The position numbers and the translations under genes were made by a program. This document shows positions 6,130 to 14,590 of a stretch of 16,218 nucleotides of DNA, one piece after another. The first letter of the stretch is position 1. Every line of letters starts with the position of its first letter. Source of the DNA: an uncultured Bacilli bacterium (lineage in GTDB: Bacteria > Bacillota_I > Bacilli_A > RF39 > UBA660); contig CANRMZ010000009.1 of assembly GCA_947631885.1 (NCBI GenBank), positions 1-16,218 of the forward strand, given 5' to 3'. The notes below the pieces were generated by a model that was not told the origin of the DNA, did no database searches, and saw only the letters and a list, made by a program, of their open reading frames with translations.

Positions 6130-7749
6130 TTAAGATGAAATATTTAAAATATATCGGCTATCTCTTATAGATATTACTAATTGCAATATCTTTGCTTTTT
6201 GAATTTCTGGAGGAACTTCAAACGCTAAAAAGTTTATACCTTCGACATCGGGCGTTACATTTATAGCCGAATTGCTTACTATTTTATCGCCAATTTTATA
6301 TTGAATACTAGCAAAATGCTCGGCAAAAGAACTATAGCTACCATAGCTTTGGGTATAATCGACATTTTCGTCTAATTTTAATTCGCCATTTATTAGCAAG
6401 ATGTAGTTGCCACTTCTGCCTGATGACATTGAAGCTGTAATCATATCTTTATATTCTTTGCATTTTCCTTCTTCATCACATACATTATAGGTAAATAGCT
6501 GATTTTTAGATAAATTTATTGAAGTTGGTTTAAATGATGAATTACCCAAGAAAGTATTATCGAATTTAATTTCGTCATTAATATTATAATTACCCTCGAT
6601 TTTAACATCATCTATTATTTTAGGTTTAATAGAAATATAGATATTCTTATCATAATAGGTACCATTTTGATAAGTAGATCCATTATATAATTGTAGTTTC
6701 ATATTCTTATGTATTAATCTAGCACCAATTTCATAAATGATAATTACATCTTTATTGATATGAGGGGTATACATTTTAGGAATAACGGTCGAGTTATAAT
6801 CTAAAAAGTTTGTTACATAACTATTATTTGGAACTAATGTAACACCCCCGATATTAAGTTTAAAATTATTATAATCTAAAGAAACTGACTTACCATAGTT
6901 ATTCTGAATATTTATTTTTAAAATCAAGAAATAACTATCTTTTTTTATAACAGCCCCTTTATAACTTAAATTACTAATTATACAATCTTTAATATTAATA
7001 TCAAGATTTTGATATCTAAAAGTTGCTCCGACTTTGTAGTTATTATCAAAATTGGTTGAGCTAGTAGAGTAAATAAAATATAGACCAAAGCCTACTACAA
7101 CAATAGTTATGATACCAACCATCAATTTATTTTCTTTAACATAATAAAGCATTTCTCTAAATAGTCTTCTGATATTTCTTTTAGCTTTATATGTTTCAAA
7201 ATTAATATTAATTTCTACTTCATCAGCATCACCGCTAGCAAGCTGCATTTCTCTTAAATCTTTATTAAAATTAAAATGCTTAATATTAAGGCCAAATGCT
7301 CTGAGCCCCATATAAACAATGAATACTGCTTGGGCGGCCAAAATCATAAGCGATATATCACGCAAAGTTCTCGCTGGTGTTGATTCCAATAACGAATATT
7401 CAAAATTTTTGAATACTGTTGAAAGATAAATTAAAAATACAGTATAAGAAACATAATATATTGCCATTAAAATGTAAATAAGATTAGGTTTCTTCTTATT
7501 AATAAGTAAAACAATAATGGTTATTACCAATGCGAGAATTAAAAAAATCTCCAAATATAAAGTAAAAGGTATATATTCAGAAGCAAGACCCATCGTAATA
7601 GACGTTGTATAATTGCTTTGAACATAGGCATTAAAGAAATTATAGATACTATAACCATTATATATTACTAGACATAATAAAATAGTAATTACTAAATGAA
7701 TTACTTTAAAATATTTTATTAAAAAAGCATAAGGTTTTTTCAGTATCAC
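6130..7749 (-). CDS. Five-TM membrane protein with DUF4352-like Ig domain
   Basis: A 539-residue protein of unknown function. Four membrane helices lie at about 15-37, 62-84, 90-112 and 130-152. A cytoplasmic stretch (about 153-207, with an acidic patch GDADEVE and basic KAKRNIRR) precedes a fifth helix (209-229). The rest (230-539) is outside the cell. Residues about 240-350 read like a DUF4352-type immunoglobulin fold: a start GATFRYQNLDINIKD, strand YFLILKINIQNNYGKSVSLDYNNF cut by short loops, then NIGGVTL. A further beta-rich region has a Cys pair (NVCDEEGKC). The start is GTG (7747-7749) with GGTGG upstream. It has its own promoter and terminator. A sensor or envelope-stress role is possible but not shown. 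Confidence 0.8.
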   Translation of the reverse strand: MILKKPYAFLIKYFKVIHLVITILLCLVIYNGYSIYNFFNAYVQSNYTTSITMGLASEYIPFTLYLEIFLILALVITIIVLLINKKKPNLIYILMAIYYVSYTVFLIYLSTVFKNFEYSLLESTPARTLRDISLMILAAQAVFIVYMGLRAFGLNIKHFNFNKDLREMQLASGDADEVEININFETYKAKRNIRRLFREMLYYVKENKLMVGIITIVVVGFGLYFIYSTSSTNFDNNYKVGATFRYQNLDINIKDCIISNLSYKGAVIKKDSYFLILKINIQNNYGKSVSLDYNNFKLNIGGVTLVPNNSYVTNFLDYNSTVIPKMYTPHINKDVIIIYEIGARLIHKNMKLQLYNGSTYQNGTYYDKNIYISIKPKIIDDVKIEGNYNINDEIKFDNTFLGNSSFKPTSINLSKNQLFTYNVCDEEGKCKEYKDMITASMSSGRSGNYILLINGELKLDENVDYTQSYGSYSSFAEHFASIQYKIGDKIVSNSAINVTPDVEGINFLAFEVPPEIQKAKILQLVISIRDSRYILNISS

Positions 7750-7769
7750 TTTATACCCACCCTATTATT

Positions 7770-7778
7770 ATTCTAACA
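7770..7778 (-). promoter_or_regulatory. Extended -10 promoter of the five-TM/Ig gene
   Basis: TGT followed by TAGAAT (7770-7775), about 21 bases before the GTG start. It begins within the T-tract of the upstream terminator. No -35 is recognisable. Confidence 0.45.
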
Positions 7779-7804
7779 CAAAAAGAAAATGGTGCATAGA
7801 CCAT
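7779..7804 (-). terminator. Rho-independent terminator of the PH/unknown/LysM operon
   Basis: Stem ATGGT / ACCAT (7789-7793 with 7800-7804, 5 bp, 6-base loop), followed on the minus strand by TTTCTTTTTG. It lies 2 bases beyond the stop at 7807-7809. The stem is short, so strength is uncertain. Confidence 0.65.
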
Positions 7805-7806
7805 AT

Positions 7807-8259
7807 TTACTTACGTTTGCTAACTAATACTTGACCCGGCAATAAATAAATTGTACCATTTTCTCTTATTATTTCATCTTTATTTTTGTTAAACATATCA
7901 CTGACAATATCAAGGGTATCGCCATCTTTAGTAATATAGTAACTATAGCTTCCTACTGGTAATAATAATACTTGATTTGGATAAATATAATCATTACTAT
8001 CTAAACCATTTAAAGCTGCAAGTAATGTGGGATTAATGTTATATTTTTTGCTGATAGCATAAAGGGTATCTCCTTTATTAATAGTATAAGTATCGAAGTA
8101 TTTTTCTCTAGCTTTAGGAACTATAATATCCATGCCTTCCCTTAGGCTTTCATCATAAGTTAAATTATTTAAATCTTCAATGTAAGACTTGTTAGTTCTA
8201 AACTTTTTAGCTATATCTTCAAGATTATCGTTAGCCTTAACGCGGTATTTTTCAAACAT
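7807..8259 (-). CDS. Triple-LysM protein without signal peptide
   Basis: A 150-residue protein made almost wholly of three LysM repeats: about 4-48 (YRVKANDNLEDIAKKF), 57-101 (YTINKGDTLYAISKKYNINP, the most typical) and 106-147 (YYITKDGDTLDIVSDMF, less regular). LysM domains bind GlcNAc-containing polymers such as peptidoglycan. No signal peptide, membrane helix or sorting motif is present and no enzyme domain is attached. It therefore resembles either cytosolic or mother-cell LysM proteins of spore coats, or a protein exported by another route; neither is proven. AGGAAGTG precedes the ATG. It is the last gene of an operon with the PH-domain and beta-rich genes, 46 bases after the previous stop and with no promoter in that gap. 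Confidence 0.88.
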   Translation of the reverse strand: MFEKYRVKANDNLEDIAKKFRTNKSYIEDLNNLTYDESLREGMDIIVPKAREKYFDTYTINKGDTLYAISKKYNINPTLLAALNGLDSNDYIYPNQVLLLPVGSYSYYITKDGDTLDIVSDMFNKNKDEIIRENGTIYLLPGQVLVSKRK

Positions 8260-8305
8260 ATTTTCACTTCCTAATATAGGATATGAAACTAGTTAAAAAA
8301 TGCCA

Positions 8306-9349
8306 TTAAAAAATATAGATATTGCTATTATTAAATTGCCATTCACTATAAGATAATAGTTTTTTTATTCCTTTATCAAGATGAACATAGTAAAGAGTAT
8401 CTGAAACTAAGAAATAGGCTTCTTTATCATCTTGATACACCAATTTATCAACATCCATATTAGTAACAAGAATTTCCCCAACAGGAGTTTCATAATATAG
8501 TTTATTGTCTTTTAAAATATAATTAAATGATTCCTTATAGGTAAATGTTAGCTCATTTTTGGTAAGTTTTATAACACTAGACTCTTCCATTTGGCCATTT
8601 ACTAATACTTCAGGTTTATTACGGTAAACTAAACCCTCATCTAAATCTATTTTATATTCTTGTTTAGCTTGAACATCAAAAAGATATAAATAATCTTTAT
8701 ATTCTCCTAAAAAATAGCTATTTAAATAAATTGGCACATCTAGTTTAATAGTATCTGTTTTCATTTTAAAGGGATCTATTACATAAAATTTTTTAAAAAT
8801 ATTATCTTCATTATAATCAGCAACAATAAGCTTATCTTCATACTTAGTAATAACATTTAATTTGATAAAGTCTTCATCAAATAAAGTTAATTTTTCTTTT
8901 TTATCTTCATTTATTCCTATAAAATAGTTGTAGTTCCATATTAGATAACTGTGGTTATTTAAATTATATATATCAATTTTTTCATAGGTAGAACTCTTTT
9001 TGCTCTCATCTTTTGTATTATAGTATTTAGTATAGTATCCATCTTTGTTTTGGCATACCGTGAAATTATCAAGTTTATTTAAAGTCACGTCAAGACAATT
9101 ATCCTTTAGTTTAAGTTTAGTAATTAACCCCCTTCCAGGATGGTATTTACCCTCGGTGGCATAATCAAAAATTACATCTTTGTTTTTAATATTAAAGGTG
9201 TATACTTTATTTTTTTTATCATATTTTTCGACAATATTAAATTTATCTATTTTGTATTCATAATTATAATCCTTGGGTATATATTGGAAAATAGCAAAAG
9301 CTCCAAAGATTAATAGTAAAATAATTATAAATATTACTACTTTTTTCAT
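8306..9349 (-). CDS. Unknown membrane-anchored beta-rich protein
   Basis: I do not recognise this 347-residue protein. An N-terminal hydrophobic helix (about 4-24) with Lys before it is a signal anchor or uncleaved signal peptide. No lipobox is seen. The rest is Lys/Asp/Tyr-rich with many short alternating strands such as DYLYLFDVQAKQEYKIDLD and DTLYYVHLDKG. This looks like repeated beta blades (propeller-like, similar in feel to DUF5050-type proteins), which is inference only. Its ATG overlaps the stop of the PH-domain gene in TAATG, implying translational coupling. No nucleotide- or metal-binding motif is visible. Confidence 0.75.
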   Translation of the reverse strand: MKKVVIFIIILLLIFGAFAIFQYIPKDYNYEYKIDKFNIVEKYDKKNKVYTFNIKNKDVIFDYATEGKYHPGRGLITKLKLKDNCLDVTLNKLDNFTVCQNKDGYYTKYYNTKDESKKSSTYEKIDIYNLNNHSYLIWNYNYFIGINEDKKEKLTLFDEDFIKLNVITKYEDKLIVADYNEDNIFKKFYVIDPFKMKTDTIKLDVPIYLNSYFLGEYKDYLYLFDVQAKQEYKIDLDEGLVYRNKPEVLVNGQMEESSVIKLTKNELTFTYKESFNYILKDNKLYYETPVGEILVTNMDVDKLVYQDDKEAYFLVSDTLYYVHLDKGIKKLLSYSEWQFNNSNIYIF

Positions 9350-9777
9350 TACGATTTTTTATATTCCTTTTTGGCATTAATCATATATTCTGAAATATGA
9401 GTTTCAATTTCATCTAGGGCATCTTTAGCTAAGTTAGAAATATATATCTTTTCTTTAACAGTATCAATTGTTATTTTACCCCAATGTAGCCCTTGATATA
9501 CTTGCATGTCATTATATAAATCAGGTGTAATTTGATTATAAAAGCTACCCCATACAACTCTTTTTTGACCAATTAAAATTCTTTTATTTGTTAATACAAC
9601 AACACAGGTAGTAAAAAGATCCCACCAATCATTATTTTTTTGGCCACAAAAAGCATATAATATTTTCTCATCTGGATTTAAATAAGAATCTATAACGGCA
9701 CAATGCTTTTTTAAACGCCATGCTACAGTAGATGGATAACTAGCTTTAAACTTTCTTACGTATGAATATACTGACAT
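9349..9777 (-). CDS. Bacterial PH-domain protein
   Basis: A 142-residue soluble protein. Residues about 36-130 look like a bacterial pleckstrin-homology-like (bPH) domain: DEKILYAFCGQ, then a strand pair around VVVLTNKRILIGQKR (60-73), strands near DMQVYQGLHWGKITIDT, then KEKIYISNL and a C-terminal helix EIETHISEYMI. 'LTNKRI' followed by strands is the hallmark of bPH proteins, whose roles are mostly unknown. An N-terminal basic helix (KFKASYPSTVAWRLKKH) may touch the membrane. It is the first gene of a three-gene operon starting from a strong promoter at 9796-9824, with AGGTGATG as ribosome site, and is coupled by TAATG to the next gene. Confidence 0.82.
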   Translation of the reverse strand: MSVYSYVRKFKASYPSTVAWRLKKHCAVIDSYLNPDEKILYAFCGQKNNDWWDLFTTCVVVLTNKRILIGQKRVVWGSFYNQITPDLYNDMQVYQGLHWGKITIDTVKEKIYISNLAKDALDEIETHISEYMINAKKEYKKS

Positions 9778-9795
9778 ACATCATCACCTAGAATT

Positions 9796-9824
9796 ATTTT
9801 ATCTTAATATAGGAAAATTATCAA
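9796..9824 (-). promoter_or_regulatory. Promoter of the PH/unknown/LysM operon
   Basis: TTGATA (9819-9824), a spacer of exactly 17 bp, and TAAAAT (9796-9801), 19 bases before the start at 9777. No TG extension. The -35 lies directly after the T-tract of the ABC transporter terminator. Confidence 0.75.
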
Positions 9825-9826
9825 TT

Positions 9827-9849
9827 AAAAACCGAGTATTACTACTCAG
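9827..9849 (-). terminator. Rho-independent terminator of the RDD/ABC operon
   Basis: A 7-bp stem CTGAGTA / TACTCGG with one G-T pair (9843-9849 with 9832-9838, 4-base loop), followed on the minus strand by TTTTT. The hairpin includes the TAG stop (9842-9844) of the ABC transporter gene. Confidence 0.8.
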
Positions 9850-12379
9850 TTCTTAAAGCCACAACAGGGTCTTTTTTACTTGCCATACGTGCAGGAATTA
9901 AACCCGCAATCATAGTAAGTATCATACTAATAGCTACTAAGATTATAGTCCCAATAACAGGAAGTTGAGCTATAGTATTTATTCCGGCTAAATGATCTAT
10001 TATGATATTAATAGGAATATTTAGTATTAAAGTTGCAAGGACACCTATAATGCCAGATAAAGAACCAACAATAAATGTTTCAGCATTAAATACTCTGGAA
10101 ATATCTTTTTTAGAGGCTCCTATACTACGTAAGATACCAATTTCTTTTGTCCTTTCAAGAACAGATATGTAAGTAATTATACCTATCATAATAGATGATA
10201 CGATAAGTGATACTGATACAAAAGCAATTAATACATAACTTATGATATCAACGATAGTAGTTACACTACTCATAAGAAGACCAACAAAGTCTGTATAACT
10301 GATTACTTGTTCATCTAAGCCTTTATCTTTCTTCTCCTCATTATAGTTATCAATTATTTCTTTGATTTTATCTTTACTAGCAAAGTCTTTTGGATAAATG
10401 TAGATAATACTTGGGCTATCTATATCAACAGCACCTAAAGTCATAAGATTAGTTTCATAGCTAGTAGATGATAAAGTTCTCATAAACTCTTCTTTTTCTT
10501 CATCAGAAAGCGTAGCAAGATATTGTTTTTGTTCGTTAGTTAAATTAGTATTTAAACTGCCAAATTTTGAACCAGTAAAGACATTAACTTCAGGATTAGC
10601 TCTTTGAGCTTTAACAACTTCAGATTCATTAACCTTATTAATTACATATTCAGTTAATTCTTTAGTATATAAAATGTTACCAAAGCTATTATTAGAACTT
10701 AATACAGAGTCTTCATTAACTTTTACAATGCCTACGATCTTAATTTCTAAAGCATTTTGCAGTTTATTTCTTAAATAAGATTCACTACTAGACATATCTT
10801 TGAAGATATTACCACTTTTTTGATAATAATCACTATTTAATAGAACTTTAAATTTAGTATCAAGGATTTCATCAAAAGAATAATTATCTTGTTCAAATTC
10901 AATCTTTTCACCAGATACCATCTTGCTTACTACTTCTTCAAGTTCTTTTTTATCTTTTAAACCTAAAGTATAGGCTGTATAGTCACTTATCATATTATCT
11001 TGATCAACCACTAGAATTACTTCATCATAGTTTTCAGGCATATGACCAGCCACAACTTCATATTGAGATTCAATTAGCTCTTTGTTATCAAGCATTTCAG
11101 AGAAAACAGGTGTTGCTAATGAAGAATAGGCTTCCATGCCATAACCAAAGGAATCAAATAAATTCGAAGGATTTAGCTTATCAACTTTTGAGGTATCACT
11201 ACTATATATTTGAAGTTGTAAATTATAAGAATATCTTATAACATTAGCATAGTCTTTAAGTTTACTCTTGTCAGAATCTATATATTCTTTAAAAGTTTTT
11301 AAATCATTTGTTTCGATTTTTGAAGACATTATCGTAATCATGTTACCCATGATATCTTTTGTAGCTATGTTATTTTTCTTAGTATTTTTATATTGATCTT
11401 CATTCATAGCTTCCATTAAATTGCTAGCATCGATTCTTTGAGCTTCAATAGTAATTGGATAGCTTGATAAAGTATCTTCTTCGATGGAATCAATGTAATC
11501 TTGAACTCCGGTAGAAATACTTAAAATTAAGGCAATGCCTATGATACCTATAGCTCCAGCAAAAGATGTTAGGATTGTTCTCCCCTTTTTAGTAAGTAAG
11601 TTATTAATAGATAAACCTAAGGCAGTTCTAAATTTCATAGTAGTCTTTTTCGTTTTTCTCTTACTTACTGTTTCTTCTTCCTTAGTTTCATCATCTTTGC
11701 CATCGTAAGGATCAGAGTCTCCTTCGATTTTACCATCTTTTAAATTAATTATACGGGTAGCATATTCTTCGGCAAGATCAGGATTATGAGTTACCATTAT
11801 TACAAGTTTTTCTTTAGCAACTTCTTTTAAGATATCCATTACTTGTTTACTAGTTTCAGTATCTAAAGCTCCCGTAGGTTCATCAGCAAGTAATATTTCA
11901 GGGTCATTAACTAACGCTCTAGCGATCGCAACTCTTTGCATTTGCCCACCAGATAATTGGTTAGGTCTTTTTTTCATATGTTGCTTTAAGCCCACTTTTT
12001 CTAAAGCCTCTTTAGCTCTTCGTGTTCTTTCTTTCTTGCCAATTCCTGAAAGAGTTAAAGCAAGTTCAACATTAGCAAGGACATTTTGGTGGCCAATTAA
12101 GTTATAGCTTTGGAATACAAACCCAACACGATGATTACGATATGTATCCCAATCACGATCTTTATACTTTTTAGTACTAATTCCATTTATAATTAAATCG
12201 CCATAATCATAACGGTCAAGACCTCCGATTATATTAAGAAGAGTTGTCTTACCTGAACCCGAAGGTCCAAGAATAGCAGCAAATTCATTTTTTCGAAAAT
12301 TAATAGAAACACTATCTAAAGCTCGTTGTTTAAAGCTTTCTGTTTCATAAGTCTTAGTTATCTTTTTGATCTCTAACAT
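9842..12379 (-). CDS. MacB-like ABC transporter, fused ATPase and FtsX-type permease
   Basis: An 845-residue protein. The N-terminal ATPase (1-220) has Walker A GPSGSGKTT (38-46), Q-loop (VFQSYN), signature LSGGQMQRVAIARAL (142-156), Walker B ILLADEPTGALD (162-173) and the switch histidine in MVTHNPDLA. A charged linker leads to membrane helix 1 (about 268-290). A long extracytoplasmic region (about 295-710) precedes the C-terminal FtsX-type permease of three helices with the usual LERTKEIGILRSIGASKKDI and PARMASKKDPVVALR segments. This is type VII (MacB/Lol-like) architecture, which moves force rather than substrate through the membrane and exports peptides or drugs, or drives envelope proteins. 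The substrate is unknown. Its start overlaps the upstream RDD gene by 26 bases, with GGAG at 12390-12393. Confidence 0.93.
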   Translation of the reverse strand: MLEIKKITKTYETESFKQRALDSVSINFRKNEFAAILGPSGSGKTTLLNIIGGLDRYDYGDLIINGISTKKYKDRDWDTYRNHRVGFVFQSYNLIGHQNVLANVELALTLSGIGKKERTRRAKEALEKVGLKQHMKKRPNQLSGGQMQRVAIARALVNDPEILLADEPTGALDTETSKQVMDILKEVAKEKLVIMVTHNPDLAEEYATRIINLKDGKIEGDSDPYDGKDDETKEEETVSKRKTKKTTMKFRTALGLSINNLLTKKGRTILTSFAGAIGIIGIALILSISTGVQDYIDSIEEDTLSSYPITIEAQRIDASNLMEAMNEDQYKNTKKNNIATKDIMGNMITIMSSKIETNDLKTFKEYIDSDKSKLKDYANVIRYSYNLQLQIYSSDTSKVDKLNPSNLFDSFGYGMEAYSSLATPVFSEMLDNKELIESQYEVVAGHMPENYDEVILVVDQDNMISDYTAYTLGLKDKKELEEVVSKMVSGEKIEFEQDNYSFDEILDTKFKVLLNSDYYQKSGNIFKDMSSSESYLRNKLQNALEIKIVGIVKVNEDSVLSSNNSFGNILYTKELTEYVINKVNESEVVKAQRANPEVNVFTGSKFGSLNTNLTNEQKQYLATLSDEEKEEFMRTLSSTSYETNLMTLGAVDIDSPSIIYIYPKDFASKDKIKEIIDNYNEEKKDKGLDEQVISYTDFVGLLMSSVTTIVDIISYVLIAFVSVSLIVSSIMIGIITYISVLERTKEIGILRSIGASKKDISRVFNAETFIVGSLSGIIGVLATLILNIPINIIIDHLAGINTIAQLPVIGTIILVAISMILTMIAGLIPARMASKKDPVVALRTE

Positions 12380-13349
12380 AATCTATCATCTCCACTTTTG
12401 CTAGTTTATCGCTAATACCTTGATTATCTTGTCTGCATGCCATCATAAAGAAGTCAGCATAGCAAACAAAAGATATAGCTAAATTTACAAACATTGTTAC
12501 ATAAGCAAATGTACTGCCTTTAAATAATAAAGGCGTAATTATTAATACAATATAGGTAAAACAATTTGATAAAGAAAGAGTTTGGAATATAGGACAAGAA
12601 ACGGCTTTAATAAAATATTGCCATAAAGCTACTTTCTTATTTTTGTCATCAATTCTAACCATTTGCAGTTTAACTATTCTCTTACCTATGGTCATTCCTT
12701 TATTAAAATATGGGAATAAAGTAAAGTATAATATTATGACGATAATCCAGCATAAATTATAACTTATACCATTGTAATCAACATCACGAAGAAGATTACC
12801 AGCTTTCTCTAAATAAGCCTTCTTTTCTTCTTTATTCATATCTGAGATAGACTTAATCTCTTCAGCTTCCTCATCTTTATACTCAATGGCATCGTTAACA
12901 TTTTCAATTTTCTTAATGTTCTTAATTACATCATCTTTGGTTTTATCATCATCGATAGTCACGATATAAGCATTTGTTAACTCATTTTCTTCAAGATAAG
13001 ATTTAATGTTTAATAGTATCTTATCTTCTTCATCTTCTTCAATATCATCTAAAGAAACGAATTTAACATCTGAGACATTATCTATTTTATTTAAATCTTT
13101 TTCTAAAGCATCAACTTGGTCTTCTTCAAGATCGGCACTTAAATAGGTTATTAAAGTAGTTTCTTTCTTTGCATCACTATCAGCTGCATTTACTTTATCC
13201 ACATATTCCGTATATTCTGTATAAGCCTTATCATATTCTTCAGCTTTTGGATGTAAGAATTTAATTTGAAATAATCCGGCAGCTATTAAAGTAATTAATA
13301 AAAGGTCTAAACAGTAAGCCGTAAATCTTCTTAATTTTATATTATTCAT
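12354..13349 (-). CDS. RDD-family membrane protein with an FtsX extracellular-domain-like insert
   Basis: A 331-residue protein. The RDD signature is split: RRFTAYCLDLLLIT (7-20) opens helix 1, and GMTIGKRIVKLQMVRID (218-234) with C-terminal QGISDKLAKVEM complete it. Helices are at about 12-29, 197-215, 262-278 and 282-304. Between helices 1 and 2 sits a long acidic insert (31-196), not normal for RDD proteins. Residues about 63-165 read like the FtsX extracellular domain: a TTLITYLSADLEEDQ strand and helix start, NVSDVKFVSLDDIEE, then AYIVTIDDD with a helix and NVNDAIEYKDEE. The topology (after helix 1) matches FtsX too. The start is ATG with AAGGAGA 5 bases upstream. Its last codons overlap the ABC transporter gene, so the two probably form a complex. 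Confidence 0.85.
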   Translation of the reverse strand: MNNIKLRRFTAYCLDLLLITLIAAGLFQIKFLHPKAEEYDKAYTEYTEYVDKVNAADSDAKKETTLITYLSADLEEDQVDALEKDLNKIDNVSDVKFVSLDDIEEDEEDKILLNIKSYLEENELTNAYIVTIDDDKTKDDVIKNIKKIENVNDAIEYKDEEAEEIKSISDMNKEEKKAYLEKAGNLLRDVDYNGISYNLCWIIVIILYFTLFPYFNKGMTIGKRIVKLQMVRIDDKNKKVALWQYFIKAVSCPIFQTLSLSNCFTYIVLIITPLLFKGSTFAYVTMFVNLAISFVCYADFFMMACRQDNQGISDKLAKVEMIDYVRDQKDN

Positions 13350-13369
13350 TTCTATCTCCTTGTCTTATT

Positions 13370-13398
13370 ATTTTAATTTTGATGTAAGTAAAAGTCAA
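13370..13398 (-). promoter_or_regulatory. Promoter of the RDD/ABC operon
   Basis: TTGACT (13393-13398), a 17-bp spacer, and TAAAAT (13370-13375), 20 bases before the start. No TG extension. The -35 begins two bases after the T-tract of the HtrA terminator. Confidence 0.75.
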
Positions 13399-13400
13399 CG

Positions 13401-13425
13401 AAAAAGAAGTGAATTACTCACTTCT
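13401..13425 (-). terminator. Rho-independent terminator of the Abi_2/HtrA operon
   Basis: An 8-bp stem AGAAGTGA / TCACTTCT (13418-13425 with 13405-13412, 5-base loop), followed on the minus strand by a T-run. The stem includes two bases of the TAG stop (13424-13426) of the protease gene. Confidence 0.88.
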
Positions 13426-14590
13426 AATAGGTTTTATTTGATCCCTCTAAGGTAATAGTTACGGTTTTTTCATTACCGCCTCTAAGGTAAGTAATTGTTA
13501 TTTTATCGCCAACGTTATAGTTATATAAGTAGTATCTTAAATAAGCAACATTAATAATGTTATCATCATTAATTTTAGTAATAACATCACCAGGCTCAAG
13601 TCCTGCTTTAGCAGCTGAAGAATCTTTTTCGACACTATATACTACGACACCATCCGTTATATCATTACTTGTTAAATCTCGATATATTGATGCATATCTG
13701 CTTGAATAAGAATATAAAACATCAACAACATTAATCATTGATACTCCTAAATAAGGTTGTTCTAGTTTTTCACCATTTCTAATCATATCAGCATACTTTA
13801 TAGCTCTTTCAATAGGGATGGCAAAGCCCATACCTTCAACGGACTCATCAACTAGTTTTAAAGAGTTAATACCAATTACTTCACCATTAGCATTGCAAAG
13901 TGGCCCTCCACTATTGCCATTGTTTATAGCAGCATCAGTTTGAATAACCTTCATAATATAGTCACCACTTGAAGCAGCTACTTGAACCATACGATCTTTG
14001 CCTGAAATAATACCCCTTGTAACGGTCCAAGAATAAACACTATCTAATGGAGCTCCAACAGCAAAGGAAGTATCACCAACTTTTAGATCTTCACTACTGC
14101 CAATTTCGGCAACTGCTAAGGCATCATCAGCATCTACAGATAGTACAGCAATATCAGCGAGCTCATTAGTTCCAACAAGATCAGCTTCTATTACTTTACC
14201 ATCAGTAAAACTTACCATTACTTTATCAGATTCTTCAACAACATGGTTATTAGTAAGAATATATGCATTATCATCATCCTTACTATAAACAAAACCTGTA
14301 CCTGAACCATATAAAGTATTTTTACGATATACTGATACAACAACTACAGAGTTATATACTTTATCAACCGATTCAGCAAGGCCAGTATCCGTTATGGTAA
14401 CATTTTTCTCGATTCTAGTAAGTTCACTAGTAAATAAAGATGGGCAAGCATAGATTATACCGAACATTCCAGCACAACCAGCGAAGAATACACATATCAT
14501 GGCTATGATAATAAGCGGTGTTTTATTACTACTTTTCTTTTTTTTATCATTTTTCACTTCAGAAACGTTTCCTTCTATTTCGTTTTCCAT
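13424..14590 (-). CDS. htrA: HtrA/DegP-type serine protease with PDZ domain
   Basis: A 388-residue, membrane-anchored, envelope quality-control protease that cleaves misfolded or exported proteins. A Lys-rich cytoplasmic tail is followed by one membrane helix (about 25-47). The trypsin-like domain (70-270) has the full triad: His116 in LTNNHVV, Asp146 in ELADIAVL and Ser227 in NNGNSGGPL. One PDZ domain (about 278-382) shows YLGVSM, VVYSVEKDSSAAKAGLEPGD and ITYLRGGNEKTVTI. Length and order are typical for Gram-positive HtrA. The start codon overlaps the stop of the Abi_2 gene as TAATG, with AGGAAGG about 8 bases upstream, so translation is coupled. The partner gene is unusual for HtrA. Confidence 0.95.
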   Translation of the reverse strand: MENEIEGNVSEVKNDKKKKSSNKTPLIIIAMICVFFAGCAGMFGIIYACPSLFTSELTRIEKNVTITDTGLAESVDKVYNSVVVVSVYRKNTLYGSGTGFVYSKDDDNAYILTNNHVVEESDKVMVSFTDGKVIEADLVGTNELADIAVLSVDADDALAVAEIGSSEDLKVGDTSFAVGAPLDSVYSWTVTRGIISGKDRMVQVAASSGDYIMKVIQTDAAINNGNSGGPLCNANGEVIGINSLKLVDESVEGMGFAIPIERAIKYADMIRNGEKLEQPYLGVSMINVVDVLYSYSSRYASIYRDLTSNDITDGVVVYSVEKDSSAAKAGLEPGDVITKINDDNIINVAYLRYYLYNYNVGDKITITYLRGGNEKTVTITLEGSNKTY

